Positions 27,150 through 35,831 of a DNA stretch of 64,000 nt are shown in pieces. The stretch comes from Flavobacterium alvei (GTDB taxonomy: Bacteria > Bacteroidota > Bacteroidia > Flavobacteriales > Flavobacteriaceae). A program made the translations under genes and the position numbers. A model generated the notes under the pieces. That model saw only the letters and a program-made list of their open reading frames with translations, did not search any database and was not told the DNA's origin. Location of the stretch: the NCBI RefSeq assembly GCF_002920895.1, contig NZ_PQVG01000007.1, positions 207,559-271,558 of the forward strand, written 5' to 3'. The stretch's first letter is position 1; each line of letters begins with the position of its first letter.

Positions 27150-27635
27150 TTAGTTTTCGCTTCCATTTCCACCATTTCCACCGTCTCCACCTCTATTACC
27201 ACCATTATCTCTATTTCCTCTGGCTTCTCTCATTTTTTCTCTTGCTGCCTCTTCATTTTCTTTCATTTTTTTGAATTGTTCTGGAGTCAAGATGGCTTTT
27301 AATTTATTTTCTGTAATAGTGCGCTCTTCTTGTCTTTTTTGTTGCATTGCTTTTCGTTCGTCGGCTGTCATTTCTTTTGCGCCACCATTCATTCGTTGGT
27401 CTCTCATTGCCTGAAGTTTGGCAGTTTGTTCAGCAAGAATTGGTTTGATTTGTTCTTGCTGCTTAGCATCTAATTTCAGTTCGGTTGTCATTCTATCCAA
27501 CGAAGCTTGATTCCTTTGCTCAGGAGTCATTCGCTCTCTTTGTTGCCCGTTATTCCCTTTTTTTTCTGGTTGGTTTTCTTGTGCAAAAGACGAAATACCA
27601 ATAACCAATAATGCTGCGATAATTAATTTTTTCAT
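27150..27635 (-). CDS. Spy-like periplasmic DUF4890 protein
   Basis: 161 residues with a signal peptide (MKKLIIAALLVIGISSFAQ). A helical mature part follows: RERMTPEQRNQASLDRMTTELKLDAKQQEQIKPILAEQTAKLQAMRDQ and the LTPEQFKKMKENEEAAREKMRE motif. This is the Q/K/R-rich LTXXQ style of Spy/CpxP chaperone-like proteins. The C-terminus is an N/G-rich tail (GNRGGDGGNGGNGSEN). In Flavobacteria this protein often accompanies a large outer-membrane barrel, as here (84 bases behind it), whose own C-terminus has a similar G/N-rich tail. Probably an envelope-stress or barrel-assembly helper (inference). Confidence 0.85.
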   Translation of the reverse strand: MKKLIIAALLVIGISSFAQENQPEKKGNNGQQRERMTPEQRNQASLDRMTTELKLDAKQQEQIKPILAEQTAKLQAMRDQRMNGGAKEMTADERKAMQQKRQEERTITENKLKAILTPEQFKKMKENEEAAREKMREARGNRDNGGNRGGDGGNGGNGSEN

Positions 27636-27719
27636 TTTTATTTTTTTTTAAGTTTAGATTTATATGACTATATAATTACAGAATGGTTTAATTGATTAAT
27701 TATAAATTATTTAAAACAA

Positions 27720-30521
27720 TTAATCCATATTATCCATTCCTCTTCCGCTTCCATTTCCTTCGCCTCCATTACCGCCACCGCCTCTAGCATTTCTAGAACG
27801 ACCTTCTCTCCCACCAAAATTCCCTAATTTATAAGCCAAAGAAAACATTGCATATCGCTTTAAAACCGTGTTTTCTTCATCACGAATTGTGGTTGGCGAT
27901 ATGGTTCTAGTAGCGCTTTGATTTTGATTTAAGACGTCATAAACTTTTACTTTCAATGTCATTTTTTTAGCCAAAAAAGCATAGGACAAACTCGTATTCC
28001 ATAAATAAAAATCTTTTTTGAAATTATTTGAGATATTCGAATTGTAAGTATATCCAAAATCATTTCCAAAGACCCAATTTTTAGGCCAATAGTTGGTCGT
28101 TTGAATATTAATTCTATGAACAACATTTGAACTCGCTTTTAAAGATGAGTTGGTATATTTAGAGTCGTTATACGACAAACTATAGGAAGGTGAAATGGTA
28201 AACAACTCACCGTAATCATAAGCAAAATAAACTCTCGGTGTAGCCCCTAGTCTTTTTGAGGTGTACAAAACGGTATTTGTAAATCCTTTGTCCAAAGAAT
28301 AACTCCCATTTATACTTAGTCCGTATCGCAAAACGTGAGCTTCCCTTTTTATAGTTTGATTCCAGTTTCCGCCAACTGAAGTGGTATAGGTTCCAGAAAT
28401 GTTTCTATAAGTGGTGGTCCTTTTACCACTTTGATCATAAACCGAAGTTGAAACTATTTCGTTGTTGAAAAAATCTCCTCTCATAAACAAGGTGTAACCT
28501 GAACGAGTTCGCACATCGAAATTCCTATAATTCATATTGAAACTATTTTTTTCGGTTGGATTCAAGTTTGGATTTCCTATTATGGTGCTCAACGGATTAG
28601 ACAAATTCGCAACAGGCATCAATTGAGTAGATGAAGGAAGACTGCTAGAATAATCATACCTTAACGTAAAAAATTTAGAGCGATCTACCCTATATCTGAT
28701 TTGTGCTCTTCCAAAAGGTAAAACATATTTCTGGTTCAAATCGGTAATTTTATTAAGGTATAAAGAGTGATTGTCAAAATCTATAATAGAAGTACTCGAA
28801 TTCAAGTTAAATGTAAAATTATTTTTTTCGAAACTAAGTCCCACTTTTGGTGTAATGGAATTTCGTGTATAGGAAGTATAATTTGTTTGCAAATCATTTA
28901 GAGTAGAATATGTTTGAGAAGCAGCATCAAAATCATAAGTTTTGCTGTCGTTCATGGCGTTCTGCCAATCAAAATCAGCACCAATTCGAACACGCAACGA
29001 ATCTGTAATAGGCTCTGTATATTCAATATCGGCCGAATAAGCACCATAATTATTATTTCCTTTGCTATTTTGATTTCGTTCATCGTTAGGTTTAGACCCT
29101 TGATAAAAAATAGTTTTAGAAATATTGAGCGCATCCGATTCGTTATCAGAATTATTATTGCTAAAGACAAAACTTAAATTACGAGATCTCTTTTCGAAAG
29201 TTTTATTGAAATTTATTGTGTTTGCAAAATTTGTGGCCGTACTTTCTCTCTGCGATATTCCAGCACTTTCGTTCAATAAAGCGTCATTCTCATCTTTTGA
29301 AGAACTAGAAGATGCCGAATTACTATTAGAACGGGTTTGATCTACTCTTGGAGTTACAACCAGCCTCATAGTTGGATTAATTTTATATTCAAATTCAAAA
29401 TTGGCTTTATTCCCAGTGTTTTCGCTTCTTGCTTTCGAATTAGATTCTGTAAAAAAAGTACTTGTAGGCAAGAAATTGGCCTGATTGGATTTACTTTCAT
29501 TTTTATTTACCGCATTATCAAAATTATAACTCCCTGATGCTTCAAATTTTTTCGACCATTCATCGTTATAATTAAATCCAATCATATTAGACTCGGTAAT
29601 TCCCCTTCCTGTTCCCGTTGCTCGGGCATTCCCATTAGCATTTCTTCCTCCTCCCATACTATCAAAAACTTCGTCTTGGGTAAATCCAGTTGAATTGATA
29701 TTATTGGCTGAAGCCAAAATGCTTATTTTTTGTTTATCCTTAAAGAAATTCAAAATCATACTTGTTTCATAGCGATCATCAGTTCCGTATCCCGCTAAGA
29801 ATTTCCCAAAATAGCCTTTGTTTTTCTTTTCGTCAATGGTCAAATTGATGCTGGAATAATCTGAACTAGATTCTTGTTTAGACAATTCCTCTTTTTTGGT
29901 TTTGTAATCTGATACTTGCACTTTGTTAATAATATCCGCAGGTAGATTTTTCAAAGCGATGGCTCCATCTTTATCAAAAAAAGCTTTACCATTTACTAAA
30001 AACTGGTTGACTTCTTTTCCGTTGACAGTTATTTTTCCGTCACTATCTACTTCGAATCCTGGCAATTGTTTCAACAAAACTTCTAAATTGGCATCAGGAC
30101 GCACCTTGAAAGAAGCCGCATTAAACTCTAAAGTGTCTTTTTTTATTCGAATTGGCGGTGCACTGTTGATTACAACTTCTTTCAATTCGCTTGTATTGTG
30201 TAACAAATATATTTTTCCAAAATCCTTGCTTTCCAAAAGCCCATTTTGCTCTTCAGTATATGTCTGATAGCCCATGTAATTGACCTTCAAAAGAATGGCT
30301 TTATCATATTTTTTGGTGGCAATTTTAAAAGCTCCATTTTTATCAGTATTGGCATACTCAATAATGGTTGAATCTTTGGCATTCGAAAAATAGACCGTCG
30401 CTAACTCTAGCGGAACTTGGGTATTGATGTCATAAACTGTTCCCTTGATGATTACTTCGTTTTGCGCATTGGCAGCATAAACAAATAGAAAGAGAATTAA
30501 AAAAGAATAGATTTTAGCCAT
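27720..30521 (-). CDS. Outer-membrane TonB-receptor-like barrel with carboxypeptidase-regulatory domain
   Basis: 933 residues, signal peptide MAKIYSFLILFLFVYAANAQ. Residues ~22-110 are a carboxypeptidase-regulatory-like beta-sandwich (EVIIKGTVYDINTQVPLELATVYF). A plug-like domain follows (~120-220, LKQLPGFEVDSDGKITVNGKEVNQFLVNGKAFF, NKVQVSDYKTKK), then a large outer-membrane beta-barrel family 3 domain (strand pattern SYNFDNAVNKNESKSNQANF etc.) and a disordered G/N/R-rich tail (RSRNARGGGGNGGEGNGSGRG). Such OMP_b-brl_3 proteins are typical of Flavobacteria; substrate unknown. Probably expressed with the DUF4890 gene just downstream. Confidence 0.88.
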   Translation of the reverse strand: MAKIYSFLILFLFVYAANAQNEVIIKGTVYDINTQVPLELATVYFSNAKDSTIIEYANTDKNGAFKIATKKYDKAILLKVNYMGYQTYTEEQNGLLESKDFGKIYLLHNTSELKEVVINSAPPIRIKKDTLEFNAASFKVRPDANLEVLLKQLPGFEVDSDGKITVNGKEVNQFLVNGKAFFDKDGAIALKNLPADIINKVQVSDYKTKKEELSKQESSSDYSSINLTIDEKKNKGYFGKFLAGYGTDDRYETSMILNFFKDKQKISILASANNINSTGFTQDEVFDSMGGGRNANGNARATGTGRGITESNMIGFNYNDEWSKKFEASGSYNFDNAVNKNESKSNQANFLPTSTFFTESNSKARSENTGNKANFEFEYKINPTMRLVVTPRVDQTRSNSNSASSSSSKDENDALLNESAGISQRESTATNFANTINFNKTFEKRSRNLSFVFSNNNSDNESDALNISKTIFYQGSKPNDERNQNSKGNNNYGAYSADIEYTEPITDSLRVRIGADFDWQNAMNDSKTYDFDAASQTYSTLNDLQTNYTSYTRNSITPKVGLSFEKNNFTFNLNSSTSIIDFDNHSLYLNKITDLNQKYVLPFGRAQIRYRVDRSKFFTLRYDYSSSLPSSTQLMPVANLSNPLSTIIGNPNLNPTEKNSFNMNYRNFDVRTRSGYTLFMRGDFFNNEIVSTSVYDQSGKRTTTYRNISGTYTTSVGGNWNQTIKREAHVLRYGLSINGSYSLDKGFTNTVLYTSKRLGATPRVYFAYDYGELFTISPSYSLSYNDSKYTNSSLKASSNVVHRINIQTTNYWPKNWVFGNDFGYTYNSNISNNFKKDFYLWNTSLSYAFLAKKMTLKVKVYDVLNQNQSATRTISPTTIRDEENTVLKRYAMFSLAYKLGNFGGREGRSRNARGGGGNGGEGNGSGRGMDNMD

Positions 30522-30616
30522 TGAATAATTTTTATAAAGTATTTAGACTAAATAAATTTCTAAAGGTTTAATTGTAATTTCTACATTTATTTCCAAAATC
30601 TAAAAAAGGGATAAAA

Positions 30617-30638
30617 AAATCCCGATTGCTCGGGATTT
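30617..30638 (-). terminator. Terminator of the sulfatase gene
   Basis: Perfect stem AAATCCCGA / TCGGGATTT with loop TTGC, followed by T7 on the minus strand. The same 20-base core, AATCCCGATTGCTCGGGATT, recurs at 32462-32489. Confidence 0.85.
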
Positions 30639-30667
30639 AAATTGTTTAAATAAATAAAAAAATGGGG

Positions 30668-32377
30668 TTAATCACGCTCTTTCCCATTTCCTGGTCCTAA
30701 ATTAGTTTTATAAAAATTATCATAAAATCCTTTATGATCATGCACATTATTGCTTTTAGCATAATCTTGCCATCTTTTTATTAAATCAGCTTTTATTTCA
30801 GGATACAACTTAGATATATCCTTGGATTCGATTGGGTCTTTATCAATATCATATAATTCCCATTCACCAGTTCCAAAAGGGACTGGAAGCCTTAAAATTT
30901 TATAGTTTCCTTTTCTGTAGGCTTTCATTTCAAAAAGTTCCCAACCTATTCCGTTTTCATGCAAAACACTAGGATTACCATTCAAAACTGGAACTATAGA
31001 TTTTCCTATAAATTTGTTAATGACTTTTTTTCCGTTGAATTCGGTAGGTAATTTAGTTTTTGTTAATTCGAGGATAGTCGGAAAAATATCTGTAACATGT
31101 ATTAATGTATTATTCCACTTGGCTTGACTTTCGGTTTTTGAAGGCATTTTAACAATCAAAGGCGCTTTAATTCCTCCTTCAGAAGTAAATCCTTTGAAGA
31201 ATCTAAAAGGTGAAGATGAAGCTTTTGCCCAAGCAGGTCCCATTTCAACAAAAGACCCTTTGAGTCCTTTGTTTTTCATAGAATTATCAAAAGTGCTTAA
31301 ATATTTACCATCAGCATTACCAGGATACGAAGTTGCCATAGCGCCATTGGCTCCATTATCTGACATAAAAATTATCATTGTATTGTCGTATTTTCCTTCT
31401 TTCTTCAAATAGTCAAATATTCGTCCAATGCTCATATCCATATAGTCAAGCATGGCGGCATATACCTCCATATCACGAGCAAATTCTTCTCTCTTTTCTT
31501 TTGGTAATTTATCCCATTTGGGGATGCTTGGATTAGAAAAAATATCTTTTAAATCTTTTGGAACTATACCCAATTTCTTTAAGTTATTGAAACGCATTAA
31601 ATTTAAAACATCCCAGCCAGAGTCAAATTTGCCTTTGTATTTATCAAGATAATCTTGGGGAGCCTGCAATGGGTCATGCACTGCTGTAAAGGATTGAAAT
31701 GCAAAAAAGGGTTTCTTATCATTCTTGTTACGATCAATGAATTTTATAATTGAATCTGTATAATTTCGTGTAGAATAGAAATCCTCTGGCAATTTTACCT
31801 CTTTACCATTTCGAGTATAGGTCATAGATTGTGGTGGTGCTAAGGATCTTTGATCATTTGCATGACTTCCTCCTCCTGTTCCAAGTATAAAAGTTTCCTC
31901 AAACCCACGTTCATAAGGATTTTGACCTACTCCTTCTCCTAAATGCCATTTCCCAACCATATAAGTATGATATCCGTTTTTATTCAAGATTTCAGGCAGT
32001 GTTATTAAATCATTTCGTAAACTTCCTGCATATTCTGGAAGGTTTAATTTATGAAGTTCAGGATAATCCATTTCATGCATAATTCCCAAACCAGCAAAAT
32101 GATTATCACAACCTGTTAATAATGAAGATCGTGTTGGTGAACAAGTAGGTTGTACATAAAAATTTGAAAAAAGTTGACTTTCCTTAGAAAGACCGTCTAT
32201 AACTGGAGTACTTATATTACCTCCATAACAACCTATATCACTAAAACCTAAGTCGTCTGCAACAATTAAAAGTACATTGGGTTTTTCTGAAATAGAATCA
32301 TTATTTTCTTGATTTTTTTTACAAGAAACTAAAGTAAAAATGGCAAAAACAGCAACAGCAATTTTATTAAACTTCAT
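30668..32377 (-). CDS. Arylsulfatase-type sulfatase lipoprotein
   Basis: 569 residues, lipoprotein signal (MKFNKIAVAVFAIFTLVSC, Cys19). Active-site features of a class I sulfatase: NVLLIVADDLGFSDIGCYGG (metal-binding D41-D42) and C79-S-P-T-R, the cysteine that the formylglycine-generating enzyme converts to FGly. Later blocks GKWHLGEG, HDPLQAPQDY and IFMSDNGANG fit the family. Expected location is the periplasmic face of the outer membrane. It would remove sulfate from an aryl or sugar sulfate, and could supply sulfur (inference). Not in a PUL; no anaerobic maturase or SUMF1-like maturase is adjacent (GldJ, 10 kb away, has a SUMF1-like fold but is a gliding protein). Confidence 0.93.
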   Translation of the reverse strand: MKFNKIAVAVFAIFTLVSCKKNQENNDSISEKPNVLLIVADDLGFSDIGCYGGNISTPVIDGLSKESQLFSNFYVQPTCSPTRSSLLTGCDNHFAGLGIMHEMDYPELHKLNLPEYAGSLRNDLITLPEILNKNGYHTYMVGKWHLGEGVGQNPYERGFEETFILGTGGGSHANDQRSLAPPQSMTYTRNGKEVKLPEDFYSTRNYTDSIIKFIDRNKNDKKPFFAFQSFTAVHDPLQAPQDYLDKYKGKFDSGWDVLNLMRFNNLKKLGIVPKDLKDIFSNPSIPKWDKLPKEKREEFARDMEVYAAMLDYMDMSIGRIFDYLKKEGKYDNTMIIFMSDNGANGAMATSYPGNADGKYLSTFDNSMKNKGLKGSFVEMGPAWAKASSSPFRFFKGFTSEGGIKAPLIVKMPSKTESQAKWNNTLIHVTDIFPTILELTKTKLPTEFNGKKVINKFIGKSIVPVLNGNPSVLHENGIGWELFEMKAYRKGNYKILRLPVPFGTGEWELYDIDKDPIESKDISKLYPEIKADLIKRWQDYAKSNNVHDHKGFYDNFYKTNLGPGNGKERD

Positions 32378-32461
32378 AATTCACTACTAATTTAAATTAC
32401 ACAATACATAAAAACGAGGTAAAAGTAAATATAAATAAGAAACTAAAAAAAATGGATGCAA

Positions 32462-32489
32462 AAAAAATCCCGATTGCTCGGGATTTTTT
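32462..32489 (-). terminator. Terminator of der
   Basis: Stem AAAAAATCCCGA (32462-32473), loop TTGC, TCGGGATTTTTT (32478-32489), with a minus-strand T-run. It directly follows the der stop and uses the same core as at 30617-30638. Confidence 0.87.
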
Positions 32490-32490
32490 T

Positions 32491-33801
32491 TTATTTCTCT
32501 CTGATGTAAATATCGATTGGCACTCCTGAAAAATCCCAATTTTCTCTAATCTTATTTTCAAGATATCTTTTGTATTGCTCTTTAACATATTGCGGCATAT
32601 TGGCAAAAAACACAAACTGTGGTGTCGCGGTTGGCAACTGCATACAATATTTAATTTTTACATATTTCCCTTTGGTCGCTGGCGGCGGATAAGCTTCAAT
32701 TACCTTCAACATATATTCGTTGAACTTTGATGTGGCAATGCGCTGTTGTCTGTTTTCATAAACTTTAACAGTTGCTTCCAGTGCTTTCAACAAACGTTGT
32801 TTGGTCAATGCCGAAACAAAAAGAATGGGCACATCGGTAAATGGCATCAATTCTTTTCGGATTTTTTCTTCGTAATCTCGGGTTGACATCGTGTCTTTTT
32901 CGACCAAATCCCATTTGTTGACCAAAATCACGACTCCTTTACGGTTTTTTTCGGCCAACCAAAAAATACTTTGATCTTGTCCTTCGAATCCACGGGTGGC
33001 ATCGATGACCAAAATACAAATATCCGCGTGTTCAATGGCACGAACGGAACGCATTACAGAGTAAAACTCCAAGTCTTCCTTCACTTTGGCTTTACGGCGA
33101 ATTCCAGCCGTATCGACCAAGTTGAATTCGAAACCAAAACGGTCGAATTTGGTATCAATCGCATCACGAGTCGTTCCCGCAATATCTGTAACCATAAAAC
33201 GATCCTTACCAATCAAGGCGTTGATGAAACTAGATTTTCCAGCATTTGGACGACCTACAACCGCAAAACGTGGCAAAACCACTTCTTCTTTTGCGGGTTC
33301 TGGTTTTACTGGGAATGCCTCAATCAAAGCATCCAACAAATCGCCTGTCCCACTTCCTGAAATACTGGCAAAGGTGAAATAATCACCCAAACCTAGATTA
33401 TAAAATTCGATGGCGTCTTTTTCACGCATCGCATTATCTACTTTGTTTACGGCCAACAAAACGGGTTTTGTCACTTTGCGTAACAATCGGGCAACGGTCT
33501 CATCCATTGGCGTGATGCCTTCTTCCACATCTACCACAAAGATAATTACGTCGGCTTCGTCGATGGCCAATTCTACTTGTTTGCGGATTTCACCTTCGAA
33601 TACGTCGTCACTTCCGCGAACGTATCCTCCCGTATCAATCACGGAAAACTCTTTTCCGTTCCACTCGCTTTTACCATAGTTTCTGTCTCGGGTCACCCCA
33701 GATACTGAATCTACAATAGCTTCTCTTCTTTGTATCAGCCTATTAAAAAGGGTCGATTTCCCCACATTAGGTCTTCCTACTATCGCAACAATATTATTCA
33801 T
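32491..33801 (-). CDS. der: Ribosome biogenesis GTPase Der (EngA)
   Basis: 436 residues, normal length. Two GTPase domains in tandem: G1 motifs GRPNVGKS (9-16) and GRPNAGKS (183-190), G3 motifs DTGG and DTAG, G4 motifs NKVD (119-122) and NKWD. A C-terminal KH-like domain ends [17 protein letters not shown]. Der helps assemble the 50S subunit. It has its own promoter and terminator, so it is monocistronic. Confidence 0.97.
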   Translation of the reverse strand: MNNIVAIVGRPNVGKSTLFNRLIQRREAIVDSVSGVTRDRNYGKSEWNGKEFSVIDTGGYVRGSDDVFEGEIRKQVELAIDEADVIIFVVDVEEGITPMDETVARLLRKVTKPVLLAVNKVDNAMREKDAIEFYNLGLGDYFTFASISGSGTGDLLDALIEAFPVKPEPAKEEVVLPRFAVVGRPNAGKSSFINALIGKDRFMVTDIAGTTRDAIDTKFDRFGFEFNLVDTAGIRRKAKVKEDLEFYSVMRSVRAIEHADICILVIDATRGFEGQDQSIFWLAEKNRKGVVILVNKWDLVEKDTMSTRDYEEKIRKELMPFTDVPILFVSALTKQRLLKALEATVKVYENRQQRIATSKFNEYMLKVIEAYPPPATKGKYVKIKYCMQLPTATPQFVFFANMPQYVKEQYKRYLENKIRENWDFSGVPIDIYIREK

Positions 33802-33822
33802 AATATAAATTCAAATATTTTG

Positions 33823-33830
33823 CAAAGGTA
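33823..33830 (-). promoter_or_regulatory. Promoter -7 box of der
   Basis: Minus-strand TACCTTTG, a TAnnTTTG box 22 bases upstream of the der ATG. No -33 TTG at the expected distance. Confidence 0.5.
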
Positions 33831-33907
33831 GTGTTAAATACCATACTATCCATTTTTTTACTATTTTGCATCGTTATTAATCTTTTCGAACCAAAAAAAT
33901 TACCATT

Positions 33908-34405
33908 ATGGATGCCAATAATGAAATAAGACTTCGCTTGCGTTTTTACAAAGACGTTCCTGGAAACATAGAATCCATTCGTCAAAAATTTGAAAATTAT
34001 AAAGTAAATTGCACCGAAGATTGCCATCTAAAAATCAAGCACAATCATATTTGGATGAATATGCCTGATGCCAAACGCGAATATTGGTCACCCCATTTGC
34101 ATTTGGAATTAGAGTCAAAAGACAATAACGAAACTCATATTCGGGGATTGTTTGGTCCAGAGCCCACTTTATGGACGCTTTTTATGTTCCTGCATTTTAT
34201 GGTGGCGGGAATTTTTGTGATTTTTAGCGCCATCGCCTACTCCAACTATGTCTTGAAACAGCCGACCGCAATGGATTTAATCGTGATGTTGCTGATGGTT
34301 TGCGTCTGGTTTTTACTCTATTTCATCGCCAAGCAAATCCGTTTCAAAGGCAACGGACAAATGAATGAATTGGAAAGTAAGTTTTTGGAGATTTTGGAAT
34401 CCTAA
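33908..34405 (+). CDS. Small conserved membrane protein, function unknown
   Basis: 165 residues. A soluble N-terminal part (1-100; RLRLRFYKDVPGNIESIRQKFENYK, HIWMNMPDAKREYWSPHLHLELE, HIRGLFGPEPTLWTLFMFLHF) precedes two transmembrane helices (~95-120 and ~123-145) and a short basic tail ending NELESKFLEILES. Not recognised as a characterised family. Its last 100 bases, stop included, are also present as a fragment at 35708-35810, so its 3' end is part of the duplication that flanks the inserted ATPase gene. The stop is TAA and the protein appears intact. Confidence 0.8.
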   Translation: MDANNEIRLRLRFYKDVPGNIESIRQKFENYKVNCTEDCHLKIKHNHIWMNMPDAKREYWSPHLHLELESKDNNETHIRGLFGPEPTLWTLFMFLHFMVAGIFVIFSAIAYSNYVLKQPTAMDLIVMLLMVCVWFLLYFIAKQIRFKGNGQMNELESKFLEILES

Positions 34406-34426
34406 ACTACTGATTATACCCAAATC
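34303..34426. repeat. Direct repeat, left copy (3' ends of the 33908 gene and of era)
   Basis: About 124 bases that match 35708-35831 at a constant offset of 1405, with about 9-11 mismatches (roughly 92% identical). Its left part is the real 3' end of the 33908 gene. Its right part is a dead copy of the last codons of era (minus strand, L-K-stop-F-G-Y-N-Q-stop), with a premature TGA. Confidence 0.85.
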
Positions 34427-34465
34427 ACTTCAAAATTTTTCGTTAAAATATTTTTTTTGGAAAAA

Positions 34466-34494
34466 TACGGAATCTGATTCCATATTTTTCCGTA
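34466..34494 (+). promoter_or_regulatory. Nested inverted repeats before the ATPase gene
   Basis: TACGGA (34466-34471) and TCCGTA (34489-34494) enclose a perfect palindrome GGAATC-T-GATTCC (34469-34481). The outer halves are flanked by A5 and T5. The ATG is 10 bases further on, so the sites overlap the promoter or start of transcription. A binding site for a regulator of the ATPase gene, perhaps the ATPase product itself, is likely; the alternative is an RNA hairpin. Confidence 0.5.
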
Positions 34495-34504
34495 TTTTTA
34501 CAAA

Positions 34505-35665
34505 ATGATAGTAAGAGACGCAAAACCAAAATTAGAAAGTTTAGCCAAATCGTTCAAAGCCATTGCTGTAATTGGTCCACGGCAAGCTGGAAAAACGACA
34601 TTGGTTAAAAGTACATTTCCAAATAAACCCTATATTTCTTTGGAAAATCCTGATATCAGAAATTTTGCTTTAGAAGACCCAAGAGGCTTTTTACAAAACA
34701 TTCCTAATGGAGCAATTTTAGATGAAGTACAGCGCGTACCTTCATTGTTTTCCTACTTACAAGAAATTTTAGATAATAGTAATGAGAAAGGATTGTTTAT
34801 TCTAACTGGTTCTAACAACTTCCTTTTACAGGAAAACATTTCACAATCATTAGCCGGAAGAGTAGCTTATTTGAATTTATTACCTTTTTCTGTAAATGAA
34901 TTAGCTTCTGAAAATTTAGTTCCTAAAACTGACGAAGATATATTATTCAAAGGCTTTTATCCTCCTATTTATGACCAAGAAATCAGTCCATTGGACTGGA
35001 TTCCAAATTATATAAAAACCTACATTGAACGAGATGTTAGACAAATTAAAAATGTAACGGATTTATTAATTTTCGAAAAATTTATGCGTGTTCTCGCAGG
35101 CAGAACTGGACAGGAACTCAATTTGACTACTATTAGCAATGAAGTCGGAGTAGATTTAAAAACAATTCAATCTTGGATAGGGATTTTAGAAAGTAGTTTT
35201 ATTATTTACTTACTAAAACCACATTTCCAAAATTTCAACAAAACAATAGTCAAAAGACCCAAAATTTATTTTTATGACACTGGATTAGTTTGCTCTTTTT
35301 TAAGAATTTCAGACCCAATACAATTAGAAAGTCACCCATTAAAAGGAGCTATTTTTGAAACAATGGTTGTAATTGAAATGGTTAAAAAATTCACAAATAA
35401 AGGTTTATTCGTTAACCTTTATTTCTGGAGAGACAAAACAGGACACGAAGTAGATATAATTATTGATGATGCTGGAAAATTAATTCCAGTAGAAATAAAA
35501 TCATCTAAAACAATTAATACTGATTATTTTAAAAACTTAAAATACTGGAATAACCTAAGTAAATTAAACAATTCTATTCTAATTTACTCAGGGGATCAAG
35601 AACAAAAACGAAGCGACGGCACATTAATCACTAATTGGAAAAATATAAACCAACTCGATTTTTAA
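34505..35665 (+). CDS. AAA_14 / DUF4143 ATPase
   Basis: 386 residues. N-terminal AAA_14 ATPase: Walker A GPRQAGKTT (24-32), Walker B AILDEVQRV (70-78, D73-E74), sensor-like LTGSNNFLL near residue 100-108. A helix-turn-helix-like linker (~205-245, ISNEVGVDLKTIQSWIGILESS) leads into DUF4143 (~200-370), including FYDTGLVCSFL and the nuclease-like FWRDKTGHEVDIIIDDAGKLIPVEIKSS, where E..D..E-x-K suggests a PD-(D/E)XK fold. Function is not established; such genes are common and scattered in Bacteroidota. It sits in an insertion of about 1.28 kb between duplicated 3' ends of the 33908 gene and era. Confidence 0.93.
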   Translation: MIVRDAKPKLESLAKSFKAIAVIGPRQAGKTTLVKSTFPNKPYISLENPDIRNFALEDPRGFLQNIPNGAILDEVQRVPSLFSYLQEILDNSNEKGLFILTGSNNFLLQENISQSLAGRVAYLNLLPFSVNELASENLVPKTDEDILFKGFYPPIYDQEISPLDWIPNYIKTYIERDVRQIKNVTDLLIFEKFMRVLAGRTGQELNLTTISNEVGVDLKTIQSWIGILESSFIIYLLKPHFQNFNKTIVKRPKIYFYDTGLVCSFLRISDPIQLESHPLKGAIFETMVVIEMVKKFTNKGLFVNLYFWRDKTGHEVDIIIDDAGKLIPVEIKSSKTINTDYFKNLKYWNNLSKLNNSILIYSGDQEQKRSDGTLITNWKNINQLDF

Positions 35666-35707
35666 TGCCTCTTAGTGATTATATCCTAAACACTTTCGCT
35701 TTTTTAC

Positions 35708-35831
35708 CGTTTGGTTTTTGCTCTATTTCATCGCCAAACAAATCCGTTTCAAAGGCAATGGACAAATGAATGAATTGGAAGGGAAGTTTTTGGAGATATT
35801 GGAATCGTAAATTATTGATTATACCCAAATC
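35708..35831. repeat. Direct repeat, right copy (fragment of the 33908 gene plus the real era 3' end)
   Basis: Matches 34303-34426. The left part is a start-less remnant of the 33908 gene (encodes VWFLLYFIAKQIRFKGNGQ then NELEGKFLEILES and a TAA at 35808-35810). The right part is the genuine end of era; the two stop codons are one base apart. This shows the arrangement before the insertion: two convergent genes almost touching. Confidence 0.85.

Noticed and set aside
34427..35707. IS element or integrase carrying the DUF4143 gene
   Set aside because: No transposase or recombinase ORF, no terminal inverted repeats and no short target-site duplication; only the 124-bp gene-end repeats.
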